From: Pythium myriotylum
Taxonomy: Eukaryota > Oomycota > Peronosporomycetes > Pythiales > Pythiaceae
Reading direction: 5' to 3'
NCBI GenBank assembly: GCA_023091665.1
Contig: JALJCQ010000009.1
Coordinates: forward strand, 2,294,001 to 2,358,000
Length of the DNA: 64,000 nucleotides
Shown here: in pieces, positions 44,201-51,622 of the stretch
How positions within the stretch are numbered: the first letter of the stretch is position 1
Layout of the letters: the number at the start of each line of letters is the position of its first letter
Made by a program: the position numbers and the translations under genes
Notes under the pieces: generated by a model
What the model saw: only the letters and a program-made list of their open reading frames with translations
Databases searched by the model: none
What the model was told of the DNA's origin: nothing

Positions 44201-47200
44201 TTGATTGCGCTGTTTTGGATGCCTAGCTCGTTCGCACTGACATCGTATGAGGCGATGCTGCTTAGATTTGCCTGGAGCAAGCCCAGAGCGTGAAGCGATC
44301 TTGTACGATGCACTTCCGTTTCTGCATCCCCTTGAATAGGATTCTGGTCATTCCTCCGGATCATTTGAAGCAGCTGCAAGAGAACTTTCTCTGTTGGCTG
44401 CCGACAGAATGGTTGCTCGAAACGAGTCACTAGGTTCTTGTCACTTTCGCTGGTGCTTTCACGCCCCAATCGAGTAAGATTTACAACCTCGGCAAGAACA
44501 GCATTTATCTTGTGGTCGATGGAAGAATTGCAGTTGATATTTGGGCTCGTGGGTTGAATTTTTCCTCTCTCATCGAATGACTCAACGACTGGAAGACAAG
44601 ACTCACCACGAGTAGTCTTCAGCTTTTCGACTTTGGAATTGTTTTTGCACAATGTACACTCGTCAGCTGATCCCTTGTTCAGTACGCCGCACTCGTCACA
44701 CTTCCATTCCTCTAGCACGATCAAATGAGGGTCGATCCAAACGGCATGGGCACACTGGTTTGACCCGGGACATGAAACCCGGAGTTGCAAGATGCGTACA
44801 TTCTGCACATCAATTTCAAATCGTTCACTCAAACGAACCTGAGATATTGGCTTTGATTGCCACAGAGTGACCCCATCCCCGACTACAGAAAACAACACTG
44901 AGACAGCTCGTTGATGGAGAATGTCGTTTTGGACATCGTCGTTAATCCCGACTGATCCCACGAGCTTCGTATATGCCCGAGCCAGGTCATACATTACAAA
45001 GGCATCACCACGAGCTGGAGGATGCGTCGACAGGCTGCGCTGCTTCGGTTCACCTGCTACACGAATCGTCCCATTTTGTGGTGCTGTAGAAGTGGTGGAG
45101 CGTCCATCCGCGTCACTTGCATAACCCAGTTGTGTGCCTTTGCCGAGTGTCCCATATCCGACGTAGTAGTGATACTCTTTCAAGTTGGACAGAAAGATTG
45201 GATCGATTGTCGCGCTTCCAGTTTCAGCGTCATCCCATTTCTCAACGCTGAGCAAGGTGATCACTTTTCCTGACCCATAGAATGACACAGCGGGGTAAAC
45301 CTCATGCCCGGCAAGATCTGTAAATACAATACCGAAGTCGGTATCGTTGATTTTATAGCCGAGTGTTCCTTCGTTCATATCGACATCAATCTGAACAGTA
45401 TCTCCAGGATGGACTTTTCCAATCGAGCGACTGAGCTTGTGCCCTCGAGCGTACAGGTTCCCATTGTAGCCTCGCAACATCCATAAACTCGGAGAGGAGT
45501 CGTAGCCGCTTACAGTAACAGGGAGTATTGCGGCGCCGAAGCAAGTCATTTCATCGTCAATGGTGTCGTTATCCAATCGAAACCTCCACGTCGCTCGACC
45601 TGATGATATCCCAGCATTTACAGCTGCATACTGATAGCTCGTCTCTCTTGTTCTGACGGCCATTCCTGCATCTTCGATTGTGACTCCTGCAGAGCAGCAA
45701 GATGGTTCGAACAGTGCACGAATTTTCCTCGACTCGGTCCTTGATTTCCTTCCGCCGCCTTTTGCGGCTCGCTCCATTTCATCCGTTCGATAGGACTGCA
45801 GAGTCTTTAACAGGCAGTTTGTCTCGTTTATCGCAAAGGTAACAATTCCTTGAGTGCCAATCGGGCTCTCGGCATAAAGACTTTTCACCGTTAGTAACAA
45901 TTTGATGAACATGAGGACATTTCCAAGACTGGCAGTTGCCAACGTCCACGCTCTCATAGCACCAATCGCTTCTACAACAACATCAACATTGGGATGAGTC
46001 ACAGCTCCCAAGAACCAAGTAGATATGTCGTCGATAGTAGTTTTCGGGTCCACGAAGAGTGAGTTGGCGACCGGTACATTAAGTTTGATGTCTTCAATTG
46101 CGTAGCATGCACTTCGATTCGATGCCGGAATACCACTCATCACAAGGCGCACCTCCTCACATCGACTTGGAAGTCTAAGCTCAAAGCGTTCTAACCCCGT
46201 TGCACTGCTTGGCGATTCCAACAGATCGACAAATTCTTCGCTTCCTGCGCGCCGGTACTGAACTGCGACTGTCTTTGGAAAACATTTCTGGTGCCATTTA
46301 ATCGACAACGACGAAACATTGCACAAATTTGGATGCCGGACCGAGAAGTATGTCTGGCCTGGTCGCTGTTGTGACTGCCAATACGATCCGTCTAATCCAT
46401 CAATGGCAAGATCAGCGCTAAAGAGACGTGGGGTTGATGCACATGAAGATGCGTCGACCATAGAACGGGTCAACTCGAGCGACTTCTCCGGGAACTGTTG
46501 AGCTGGACTCCAAAATGAGTATAACGACAGTGCAGGGAAGCATCGAAGTAGACGTGCCATTTCCTCAAACGCGTATAATGCCCCGGTCGAGCCCGCATTT
46601 GATGAATAATCGAACGACTGAAGAAGCGCTGATAGAGTTTGGATGGCTAAATGATGAAGCTCGACATTTTGAGAGGAGGAAGCCACTTCTCGCGGAATTC
46701 GCTGAGCGTGGCTTTCGTGCATTAGCTTTCTCGCAATACCCGTGCTGTGCGAGATCACCGCAAGCCGTCGTTCTAAGACAGTCGAGTAAAGAGGTGTCGA
46801 TAATCCGTGGAGAAGCATCTCCTCCAGAATACGCACAGAGCTTTTCTCTTGGAATCCTTGGTCTATCACCCCAGCGCTTGTCATATTCACATAGTCATGG
46901 ACACTTTGCCTGCACTTTTGCTTCCGATTCTTGTGCATGCGATGTTCAGTTGGTAGATCTCCCCCGCTCACGCTCTCCCCGCAGATCAGACTTGAAATGA
47001 AACTGTCCGAGAGCAGGTTGTCCTGGAGTTGCTGTAGGTACTCTGGGCTCTGGACAAACTCATCCCAACTCTGCATAGAAGAATACTGCAGCGGCGAGAA
47101 GCAAACGGCGCACGACCGGGTCTTGCCCGAGTGAAGCCGAGCGGGCTTTGGCATCCACCCTTCCTCTCCATCCACCCCCCACTCAGCGTCTGGGCGATTC

Positions 47201-47565
47201 GACATTACGTCTCCAGCGCTCGAGACCCGTTGCTCCCGCGACTGAGACGGCGTTGCCGACAAGGGCGGCCTTGGCGAACTTGTCGCTTCTACAGCGACCG
47301 TCGTGGCGCTCCGACTAGCGAGGGGTGGCGCGTGAGCGCGCACGACAGGCGGCCCATCGGCTGTCCGGAGCGCCATGGCTGCGGTCCGCTGGTTGTGGCG
47401 ATCGTCTTCGTCTTCGTCGTCGTCTTCCTCGTCCCCGTCGTCGCCCAGCACAATGCTACGCAGTCGCGCCCGTCCGACGACCTCCGAGACCTGTCGAGTC
47501 CGCGGCTGGTCCGAGGCTGCGGGGCGCACTCCACTGGCTGCAGTCGCTTCACGCGCGTCGGCCAT
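32263..47565 (-). CDS. Giant HECT E3 ubiquitin ligase with SPRY, RanBP2 finger, LamG-like, UBA and UIM domains
   Basis: A single 15.3-kb open frame, 5,100 residues, from the ATG at 47565. Approximate order: disordered acidic N-terminus (1-150); a discoidin-like beta domain; SPRY-like domain about 640-790; RanBP2-type zinc finger WKCDECGVLNKGSADECTLC near 955; second SPRY-like domain about 1670-1810; concanavalin/LamG-like domain about 2550-2690 (FTMEMWVFP, WNHVAIVYK, GFIAEIRLWRV); two UBA domains near 3540 and 3640 (NDPNLAVEWLM, ADPNRAMEWLM); UIM-like LDRAIALSMEE near 4030; HECT domain about 4765-5100. The catalytic cysteine is in VAHTCFF (Cys 5067). HECT ligases take ubiquitin on that Cys from E2 and pass it to substrates; UBA and UIM modules bind ubiquitin. 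The architecture resembles HECTD4/HERC-like giants, without clear orthology. The lack of introns over this length is notable. Confidence 0.95.
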   Translation of the reverse strand: MADAREATAASGVRPAASDQPRTRQVSEVVGRARLRSIVLGDDGDEEDDDEDEDDRHNQRTAAMALRTADGPPVVRAHAPPLASRSATTVAVEATSSPRPPLSATPSQSREQRVSSAGDVMSNRPDAEWGVDGEEGWMPKPARLHSGKTRSCAVCFSPLQYSSMQSWDEFVQSPEYLQQLQDNLLSDSFISSLICGESVSGGDLPTEHRMHKNRKQKCRQSVHDYVNMTSAGVIDQGFQEKSSVRILEEMLLHGLSTPLYSTVLERRLAVISHSTGIARKLMHESHAQRIPREVASSSQNVELHHLAIQTLSALLQSFDYSSNAGSTGALYAFEEMARLLRCFPALSLYSFWSPAQQFPEKSLELTRSMVDASSCASTPRLFSADLAIDGLDGSYWQSQQRPGQTYFSVRHPNLCNVSSLSIKWHQKCFPKTVAVQYRRAGSEEFVDLLESPSSATGLERFELRLPSRCEEVRLVMSGIPASNRSACYAIEDIKLNVPVANSLFVDPKTTIDDISTWFLGAVTHPNVDVVVEAIGAMRAWTLATASLGNVLMFIKLLLTVKSLYAESPIGTQGIVTFAINETNCLLKTLQSYRTDEMERAAKGGGRKSRTESRKIRALFEPSCCSAGVTIEDAGMAVRTRETSYQYAAVNAGISSGRATWRFRLDNDTIDDEMTCFGAAILPVTVSGYDSSPSLWMLRGYNGNLYARGHKLSRSIGKVHPGDTVQIDVDMNEGTLGYKINDTDFGIVFTDLAGHEVYPAVSFYGSGKVITLLSVEKWDDAETGSATIDPIFLSNLKEYHYYVGYGTLGKGTQLGYASDADGRSTTSTAPQNGTIRVAGEPKQRSLSTHPPARGDAFVMYDLARAYTKLVGSVGINDDVQNDILHQRAVSVLFSVVGDGVTLWQSKPISQVRLSERFEIDVQNVRILQLRVSCPGSNQCAHAVWIDPHLIVLEEWKCDECGVLNKGSADECTLCKNNSKVEKLKTTRGESCLPVVESFDERGKIQPTSPNINCNSSIDHKINAVLAEVVNLTRLGRESTSESDKNLVTRFEQPFCRQPTEKVLLQLLQMIRRNDQNPIQGDAETEVHRTRSLHALGLLQANLSSIASYDVSANELGIQNSAIKEIRCALEEIACVLVPLGDNACEPDDRRNDLEAAAARALIAGLGLLYTPREKVELLQALLKGYRETSYSRGSAKHLLLISLLQVLSQPGRDGVLNFLPTSKLNDAPDSCSSVRIDNIEDVVSVLIATACTIEQNEEGPPQPSEEMSIPKAAMRLLQSYQLMLLAEAVEVTTKKSPANVDTHFAVRLYIQEATVKFSSLLLRYCGSTVAMLVEQHAEEALLSDSPGDHPAGAKMKERAHQLPILSTLLPWLISSLCLLRRQSWLAVSLLPSIVKFSGILDQFCFELSTVRASESRLRRLERFVKARAMETQELERMLATDSALATHHQASKPMYNVFKQLYTGDKDHFEGQIGFQFEATSTFSIIALGRSVNPVKNGGQLVRQHTIRLWDEASQQLIAQVTVGATSRKDTMGYAFEPLQSPTKLTQGKLYRLTTQEFANGGDPWYKKENLPDEEYDSSYIKILRDCYASGSTSFPNSQNLSGAAYGVPTFLVEGENLLKRVPRFIPPYGSTGLRFSSKRKSFGTMISHSGKSAQALDSGSDLWRSCFLQTAAYCGHHSVDFVVKCSKAGGVSSGHVCVGAEWSSSPPLAGRNNFLGTSRTSFGWMPSIGSVWVMGKRIPYGPRKQVNAGDILTVTIDYDHELVSFALNGTDFGVAIGAEPYAPHFLLSALPTRMCLGISLNGTLDVAQVRPAGICGSTLRLHWLLDLHNSVASLAGRVCSTLIAGNPVDGVEEELLPWLQSPLLSGGISTTVSSAREELPEWGIALQEEEIRWKEASANSSSTAVLPMSQVERILRPEGFSKIAKRSSFFDDLGLEESIFLNELVKDMSDSGPSAVIISWLEKVSPDRSFLSRLGKFPTCERPMCAALIKHSPAHLLHEVQAIISSSTTAGGHRSVEHIDLVPSDDLALIWKRVIMLRHWLIKTRQEYRAKAANDEPTENTNEEDSVEDKELTSELEIKISVARSFDDLISQIHERASFLCMLNPPSEERQRLKVESQIALSDLAEKWSSQKTPPSLEPMLERWRSLSESDSSKWSGIVDVLRAQHRWRTRRASVSVASRPVEEAVTELIGVEEDDEDDQANTKPAKYRDSFDAVLRACDLYIRNGIGAPPDILRALLDRRQRRSECRVFGLDAMRSLLTSLSMNSTRHNAVIFLRPAFRGFSEDEKESRDLNDGQIVAESFRATVRHHYLKGLEGCSRRTVQRVQSSFWSLYSILAGLIASGGSSIDASLKQAIICAWCLDFESKDHSFILKSGFLSTLQNEFSLGATLQRTQQEVDDLRLLQQAVTTVETLELADDLNWQPLSDEFVQRSALSSGMITKRDIMLLILRAPRYACTKTWWQENLLIAEDASVSASGAAPASVRHTVSSMSLRYSEVLTRLQSKLSWCDEQSLGRKVLQFGVTSAPSSSHQSSPPQAPKLDQVSYAEVPALGEVANFTMEMWVFPTELGGYRVLRADNGFHTGSVYVELVDRFLHVAINGNHPREQLFNTFQLETHTWNHVAIVYKTAAMSITYYVNGVHVETKSYSRVNKAIVFRESRIGCWMGDAGDSAAASVGPQRVFKGFIAEIRLWRVPRSSEQIRRDFQLAVPNGIERMDPGPPISGVDARNATNLLGLWHLDEGEGVCGNNRVETTGTEPSQRIMETAGCNASLVACHWAHANVPVWSGVKISSLSPDQWQQVVSRISAFQRCLRLRFVKKWDKVVERARSTNRRDELALMNDWADEEDIIDEDDLSSRWKEHFSGGGEDTTQGTLEKVLAASTDDVLLHHKSVKKCAWIVFRFLAHVAICGTQERSDSEASSVAAAAKSRRKLRISPDSAATNIPSPMAGGGRAKATLEDNEVSKTAELASDVAKSAATNRKLEEPVLQNLWFSGEVHRKIFEVIEKELGYATAMIQTAEGLTRAQRMVRSTSTPVQDREIAIRQQQSVVVHGSNKRNLMRAALSTSGSENVVLEPLEVEMHVFSVLSFVLSQSTSQVALNHLARPRILRELLQLLRLGSPRSQRIVKLLLRKICASGTVGPSDIAEIWGSESVLVDLLLDQVAESVCSTAAPLPSLGLSVSAATAAAASTSGDNDFSSLAPITESLSNPVGFRSGQVYLAAASESVALLRLLMTDRRWGPVVADLLSGAIKNVTPILARRRSQGIVSSENQENASDIRVRTAIIRAVGALCVLGSHTDCIRIGGKIEVTANKSQTDGKTMIDYGFNFSGESGTNGRSALATLIELNGRASTARVVFNTSVESDPSHNVQEVDLATVSPVEEVQLSGESAPLSIEMMPVILKLASLDDSDVISSFDELWQMQIRSRALLAFESILRYSSQTAQTVISEMEMPKSLLEAALSPVTLSTFVSVPFLQERGRMILCRLIEASTPFGEPMFRGLPEPQPFQPDNAEDENIEESSNDPVEEETEEYRVRRGFASTLAAMGFEFDLCMAALENSRNDPNLAVEWLMGSGAIEYQERQEARRLAAATIASRRTASTQSGSQADGEMTLEAKAEELQGISGMPFRLALSALELSNADPNRAMEWLMEHGHRYEKAECMGLLSDEMHVENTLVLKDSAALEGIDQPDPLVASTSHEASVNLARAPASAATLTADDISIDTTNIMAVTLAPILARLPEKPSTASKKKKKVFDSDSTGGFAALDPNYLSPYVLLTVSDEIGPVQRLSATGRTGVFRTYSPRDGVLITFLNTETGAYEDEWYTPKDVRRITRIYDEVLDGVPSIHRVALRTEKALSTHYARRGVAALLRVWDTFPLAAVESSHTLADTVLSAVGGPRQFVNLLKLVAASEMVFSRNLVSNEVVKKKVLFPGPSGSSKARKAHEDPVSILHDLQTITLRILREEAQCGKIGGSTSEFLRLDAESKLGRLESVDERVDVISRNKEFVQDSVSSAEVISASGEEITNCTEAEVEDNELDRAIALSMEETKSTEDEKRDDEEYLERLYSNNPRSIRSRQPSYTEAQKSASAYLGGTINDHDGLLSSVLVKECVSHFVESTRVAGDGGGAATDTMEFQSLHPYYGRCDYTRAVVLDKTHRCVRIKFDKRCKLGPKAKLSFFADAACEKVITTVDASSTNPPPGRTSASIPDVMIQSNRFWFRFSASEEDPTRNLAYGFRFQVKPVQSISWANEGEVQTNPSLEWACWVLEFLLNEATDLFAHGAVHNRKMYGALVRYIRSPGAPFKARVVRLLIQLLYRPDQFPIAEIPDLEPLKGIARLALNQAKAEKMSGKVFLSSQLLQLVELAMATRRAEEAFAKARALVTNNQQFSSRIISENLVVPTPIDRRELTDILSDLSAIASFLLGQSDDLPPHVLMAIWLDVYGSTHILETEHPYAATTKLTGTVEFPGAQALLAIFDSRCETAPGTELKLRIMNGTQPTPDPHRGAWSFSGRELWPSSAVDLSGGSKISYSFVGGENPDARFGFSVCISAPGLSKDQQVARSSVDRLEDMLKTLQRQRDKSSRTYWTATMDGQLVDWVNTNVEGPSGGTGSSSSAASVDLKPTDIRIHRKQDALRCAKILDTSLTQLHLRFSLLKHFNLCLKHTLPLIDLRDTSSPWTMAYTLRQLGHCIFFDIKNSLVEAAIDATSTPGDTNSSTSTARIILDRLQALESRDDREVEPSVSDCFFAQAFRQLHLVDPSSFRRKIDNKGRLFSVKFLGEEGVDWGGVYREGVNSMVDDLFSPHFNLFVLCPNGQHDTGTNRAMYLPNPKCTSPVAIQMFEFVGKLLGISLRTHGDFPFAFPSLVWKQLIGQPLDRADLEGTDAMFVQMLDGIQNCERDGIITADEFDTAFEGLDLRFTAFDCNGQEVELVEGGKTKRVDYSNRLVYCELAEAYRLQESAKQVAAMARGLATVFPLRVLTLLTSQEMEMLTCGSPKIDIALWKQHTRYDGYSENDETVKLFWEAMASFTDEQRSDFVRFAWGRSRLPRGKWPQPFKLTKKGGRDSTLSLPVAHTCFFSVELPPYTTLDKMTSMLLATINFGLGGILMA

Positions 47566-47893
47566 CAAGGTGCCGCCGCGTCCCAGAGGCAGCGAGAGAG
47601 AGGTCGTCGTCCCCCCTTGGCGTTCTTCTCGCGAGTTGAAGTGGCGACAGGGAGGATACCGTCGGATTCAAGAATTCCCGTAACCGAGGAGACGTTCTCA
47701 TTGGTGGAAACACGCAGCATGGGCAAATCTACTGTTTCAAGATGTATATGTTGAGCTCCACGACGGAGCCGAGTGTCGGTTCATGGGGTGTATTTAATCA
47801 TGGTGAGACGCAAGGGGTTCTCAGCTCGCACATACAGCGAACACTGAGGCCCTCTCTTGTCAGTTGAGCCAAGCAGGTTTTGTACTTAGAGCT
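47566..47893. other. 328-bp gap upstream of the HECT gene
   Basis: Contains the HECT 5' leader and promoter and the 3' UTR of the acyl-CoA-synthetase-like gene, both on the minus strand. No other feature was recognised. Confidence 0.5.
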
Positions 47894-49088
47894 TTAAACA
47901 CGCTTGAAGTTGGTGGCACCCGAACCCACAATGCTTGGCGACTCGAGCTTGACTGCGTACTTCACGGCTTCGTGGTCGTGCTCGGCCGACGGAATGATGA
48001 CCATCGCGCTCTTCTCAATAGCAGCGAAGGGCGCGAACGAAAGACCGAGCTCTTCGCTCGTCAAGCAGATCTTGTCCTCGACGGTGAGTGAGAGGCTGTG
48101 AATACAGTGTCAGTGTCAGAAGATTCTCTCCACATCAAGCAGGCATATTTTCTCATCGTACCTCTTCGTAAGCTCACCAGCACGTTTGAGCACATCGCCG
48201 TGAGTAAGCACGGCACTCTTCTTTGGCTTCTGCCCCGCCACCTCTGAAAAAGCCAAGTTAAGCGACATGATAACCAAACGAAGCTTTATCCTCAGACATA
48301 CTGGTGTAGGTGACGGCGAGGGGAGTCTTGTCAGTGATAGCATTCTTGACCGCAGCGACCTTGTGCGGTTCTGGCGAGTTGACACGGATCTGGCGGAACG
48401 GGATGACACCCTCCTCGTAGTCGAAGCCGGTCGAGATCACGGTGTGGAGGTTACGGAAGTTCTTCGGTCGGAACACTTCCTGGCGCTCGCCGTCTGCAAA
48501 TAACATCTCTGTGAGAAAACTAAATCGTCGGATCCACAACTTCAACACCTGCATCGTACAGGTCGCGAGCTCTGGGAAGAGGCTCTGGATGATCTCGGAC
48601 TGGTTGCGTCCGCCGATCTTCGGCTCATACACGATGCCGCTGGCCTTGGCGTCCTGCAAGATGTATTCAACGTCCTCGGCAGTGGCAATTTCAGGGTCAA
48701 TGACGGCCAGCGTCAAGCCGGCCTTGGCCGCCGCGAGCTGCGTGACGTACTGGCAGTCAACAACACGATGTGTTAGTTTAGCAAGTCAACCTTGGATCTA
48801 GCGGCGTCGATGCCGTCGTACGTTTTCGGCATTGTTCGGGAGCCAGATCGCGAGCACGTCTCCCGGCTGGAACTTGAGGCTCTGGAAGCCGTTCGCGACC
48901 TCCTGCACGAAGCCGTCGAGCTCCTGGAAGCTCCACCGGAGGTCCTGCTTGATGGAGCGGAAGGCCTCCTTGTGCGGCAGGCGCTGCACGGCCTCGTCGA
49001 GCGCGCCGCCGACGGTGCTGGCGGCGCGCATGCCGACGACGCGCTGCGCGTGGCGCGCGAGTCCCTGGGAGCGGAGCAGTCCGAGCAT
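47894..49088 (-). CDS. Truncated acyl-CoA-synthetase-like protein, mitochondrial presequence, probable pseudoenzyme
   Basis: Five exons (49088-48822, 48749-48560, 48493-48302, 48243-48162, 48095-47894) sum to 310 residues plus stop with every phase consistent; introns are 72, 66, 58 and 66 bp. The N-terminus is Arg/Leu/Ala-rich without acids for about 29 residues, suggesting mitochondrial import. The body matches the N-terminal part of ANL-superfamily acyl-CoA synthetases (RWSFQELDGFVQEVANG, GDVLAIWLPNNAEN, TQLAAAKAGLTLAVID, LHTVISTG). At the ATP-binding loop, where the family has YTSGTTGxPK, the spliced reading is TYTKVAGQKPK, losing the Ser/Thr/Gly residues. The protein ends about 45 residues after AVLTHGDVLKRAGELTK, so the catalytic C-terminal half is absent. 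It probably cannot adenylate a substrate. A structural or regulatory mitochondrial role is inferred. Confidence 0.8.
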
Positions 49089-49245
49089 GGCGTGTCCTCG
49101 CGTGCTTGTTTCGGCGGTGCACTCGGGCCACAAACTCCAATCCAAAGGGAGGGAGTCGCCAAATAGTGTGGTCGGAATACACAGTAATGGTTTAGTGTGG
49201 TGCACACGAGGTCAGGACACTGAAAGTGGCGGGAACCTCAGGATC
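49089..49245. promoter_or_regulatory. 157-bp divergent promoter region
   Basis: Separates the starts of the acyl-CoA-synthetase-like gene (-) and CTF8 (+). Both promoters and 5' UTRs must fit here. CCAAT-like ccaatcc occurs at about 49138-49144. No clear initiator match was seen. Confidence 0.45.
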
Positions 49246-49747
49246 ATGATCGTCCCGGTGCGCGTGGACGGCGCCGCAAATGAGTGGTGCATCGTCGAGC
49301 TGCAGGGCGAGCTCCTCCCGAGCGACGGCGGCGACATGACGGACGTCACCATCGGCTCGCTCTGGTACGAGAACGGCGTGCCGACCATGCGCATCGGCAA
49401 CCACATCGTCGCCGGCAAGATCGCCAAGCTGCCCAAGCCCTTCGCGGTGCTCGAGAAGCACAGCGCCACGCCGCCGGGCGATGGGGAGGACGTCGGTGAG
49501 TGGTAGAACAAAAGTGCAACGTCTGTGCGTCGGTGCATTGGTGCGCGACGACGAACCCATGACGTTGCTACAGAGCCGTGGCATGAACGCTGACGGTGGT
49601 GAATACGCGTGGACAGACATGGATGCGTCTTCGGAGCAGCAGCCGCCAGGTAGTAGCGTCGGGAAGGATGAACCTCGATTTGACGTGGTTGGCATTGCTC
49701 GCACGCGAGTCATCTTCTCGAACCGCCCCAAACCCGTCCTCACGTGA
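49246..49747 (+). CDS. CTF8: Ctf8, subunit of the alternative clamp loader Ctf18-RFC
   Basis: The first exon 49246-49495 encodes EWCIVELQGELL, IGSLWYENGVPTMRIGNH and VAGKIAKLPKPFAVLEK, the conserved Ctf8 core. The second ends FDVVGIARTRVIFSNRPKP, the conserved Ctf8 C-terminus, with stop at 49747. The phase-consistent join is donor GTGAGT at 49496 to acceptor GGACAG ending 49616 (121-bp intron), giving 126 residues, close to the 121-133 usual for the family. An acceptor at CTACAG (49572) is stronger but out of phase, so the exact splice is uncertain. Ctf8 with Dcc1 and Ctf18 forms the RFC variant that loads PCNA and supports sister-chromatid cohesion in the nucleus. Confidence 0.85.
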
Positions 49748-49955
49748 TGCCGACAAACACAGTCGATCAACGCGATTCTCAAACGTCTAGATGGAGCACC
49801 TTCATGTACAATAACAATACACGTGAGCTCGGCCGTGAGGAAACTCGATACGTGTGCAGGTTTCCACTTATGCGCAGGTTGCGTGAGCATGCATCGTGGA
49901 GCGATCAGACACTCTGGACAGCGCTGTATTTGGGGCAGTTTCCTTGAAGCGAGCA

Positions 49956-51539
49956 ATGGAGCGAGACACCAGCGACCGAAATGGTCAGCGCCAACCTCGT
50001 CCTCTGCCTCAACTCCCACCTCCGCCATGGCTGGCACCGCGAGCTCCTGTGCCTCGTGCCCAATCAAGTCAGTCCCCGGCGCCTACTCACGGTTGGGGCT
50101 TGCCACGAGGAACCCCTCCACCGCCGCGCCTACCGCCCCACCCTCGCGCCTTCGTGGGTCCTCGGCCGCCCTGGCCTCCTGGAGCACCGCCGCCCTTCGC
50201 ACTCGTGCGGCCTCCGATGCAAGCTCCGCGATTCCACCGACCTCCAGCACCGTTTCAAAGGTCAGCTCGGCCGCTTGCCCCCGTGGATCCGGACGCGTCT
50301 TGGCTCTCAGCGTTCAAGAAGACGCACCTCGAAGATGCAAAAGAGACGAAGGACGCGAGGACCCGGAACCCGAGCGAGCCGCCATTACGGTCCGAACAGC
50401 ATCGCCTGTTCTGCAACATGGAGCCACTCATGTTGTCGTGCTGCTCTGTAGACGCGTCCAACGACACATTGGTGAGGTTTCGGTTACGCTTATAGAACTC
50501 GAGAGCAACGCACGTCAACTCATCCAGCTCGAGCAAACCCTATCCCAAGCAGAGGCTGTACAAGAAGATGAGGAGCTGGTAAATCGGCTGAGAGCCGAGA
50601 GCGAAGAGAGGCGATCTTTCTGCGAGGAGATACGTACCAAACTAGATGAGCTCTGTTATCCCGCGCCGCTCGGTCTTGGGCCCGAGACAGCTCGAGACGT
50701 CATCGCGTTCTCCAAAAGGGTCGAGAAGAAGAAAGTAAGTTCGTTCTCGACTCCGGCTGTATGTTATGCTCACTGTTTGTTGAAATGTAGATATATCGTA
50801 TCAGACGAAAGGAGAAACTCCGCGCTGAGCGAGTCATACAGAGCGCGTTGGCGTCAGCTGTGGCCAACAAAGAAAGCCAAACGTCATCAGCAGATGCGAC
50901 TGCCTCGGTGTCAACAAATGGCGAGCCCACCCAGGTCGAATCTCTTCCTGAAACGACTGCTGTGTCACCTGGCTCAACGCTGAGACGGACACGTAACGAC
51001 GAGCGTGCCGCTGCTCAAAAAGTTCTCCTACTTTTGCGCCTGAAAGAGTTGAGACGAGGTTCGTGCCACTCGCTTTTGGTATGTATCTGTGAGGTGAGAC
51101 TTCCACACTGCTCCATGTAGGAAATTCTGTGACTAGGGAAGAGAGAGATCGAGCTCAGGCAATACACGATCAGGCGATGGCGTGTCTACGAAGCAAAAGG
51201 AAGCGAAAGCGTCGGCGAAAACGAGAAGCACTACTATCCCCTTCGACCGAGTCTGCCTCCATTGCCCACACACGGATCGAAGCAACTCGACGAGTGACGC
51301 CCCTACGAGATCCTTACGCCATTGACATGGAGAGCCTAATTGACGTTAGACGGAGATGGGACTTTTTCCTTGCTCCACCAAATGTTAATGGGGCGACGTC
51401 GATACCTCCGGTAAGTGCATGATGTACGAGGAAACTTTGCGGGCCCCTGTATCAACTCTGGATACTCTTTCATTAGCATTTTGTCATCCCGCCAACAAAT
51501 CCATCTTCAGAATGGGTTAGCTTCCTTGAACAATCCTGA
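49956..51539 (+). CDS. PDCD7: PDCD7 / U11-U12 snRNP 59K-like protein, minor spliceosome
   Basis: Five exons by phase (49956-50389, 50452-50734, 50791-51058, 51121-51410, 51477-51539) give 445 residues; human PDCD7 is 485. The N-terminus is Pro-rich (residues about 10-110), then WLSAFKKTHLED, a long coiled coil (ESNARQLIQLEQTLSQAEA; KLRAERVIQS), a Lys/Arg-rich patch, and the diagnostic C-terminus RRRWDFFLAPPNVNGATSIP followed by HFVIPPTNPSSEWVSFL. The tail matches the PDCD7 pattern of WDxYLxP, IPxxWVxPPxPSNxxWxxYL. The human protein is a component of the U11/U12 di-snRNP that recognises U12-type introns. The first intron (50390-50451) has a weak donor GTCCGA, and the third (51059-51120) has GTTCGT; both are chosen on phase and are the least certain joins. 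Convergent with eIF2A, 83 bp apart. Confidence 0.75.
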
Positions 51540-51622
51540 AGGCGCAATTGATGCCGTGGAAATCTAAACAAGTGACGATTTCGACCCATTCTATCACCAT
51601 CATTTGGCGCTTACATCAATGT

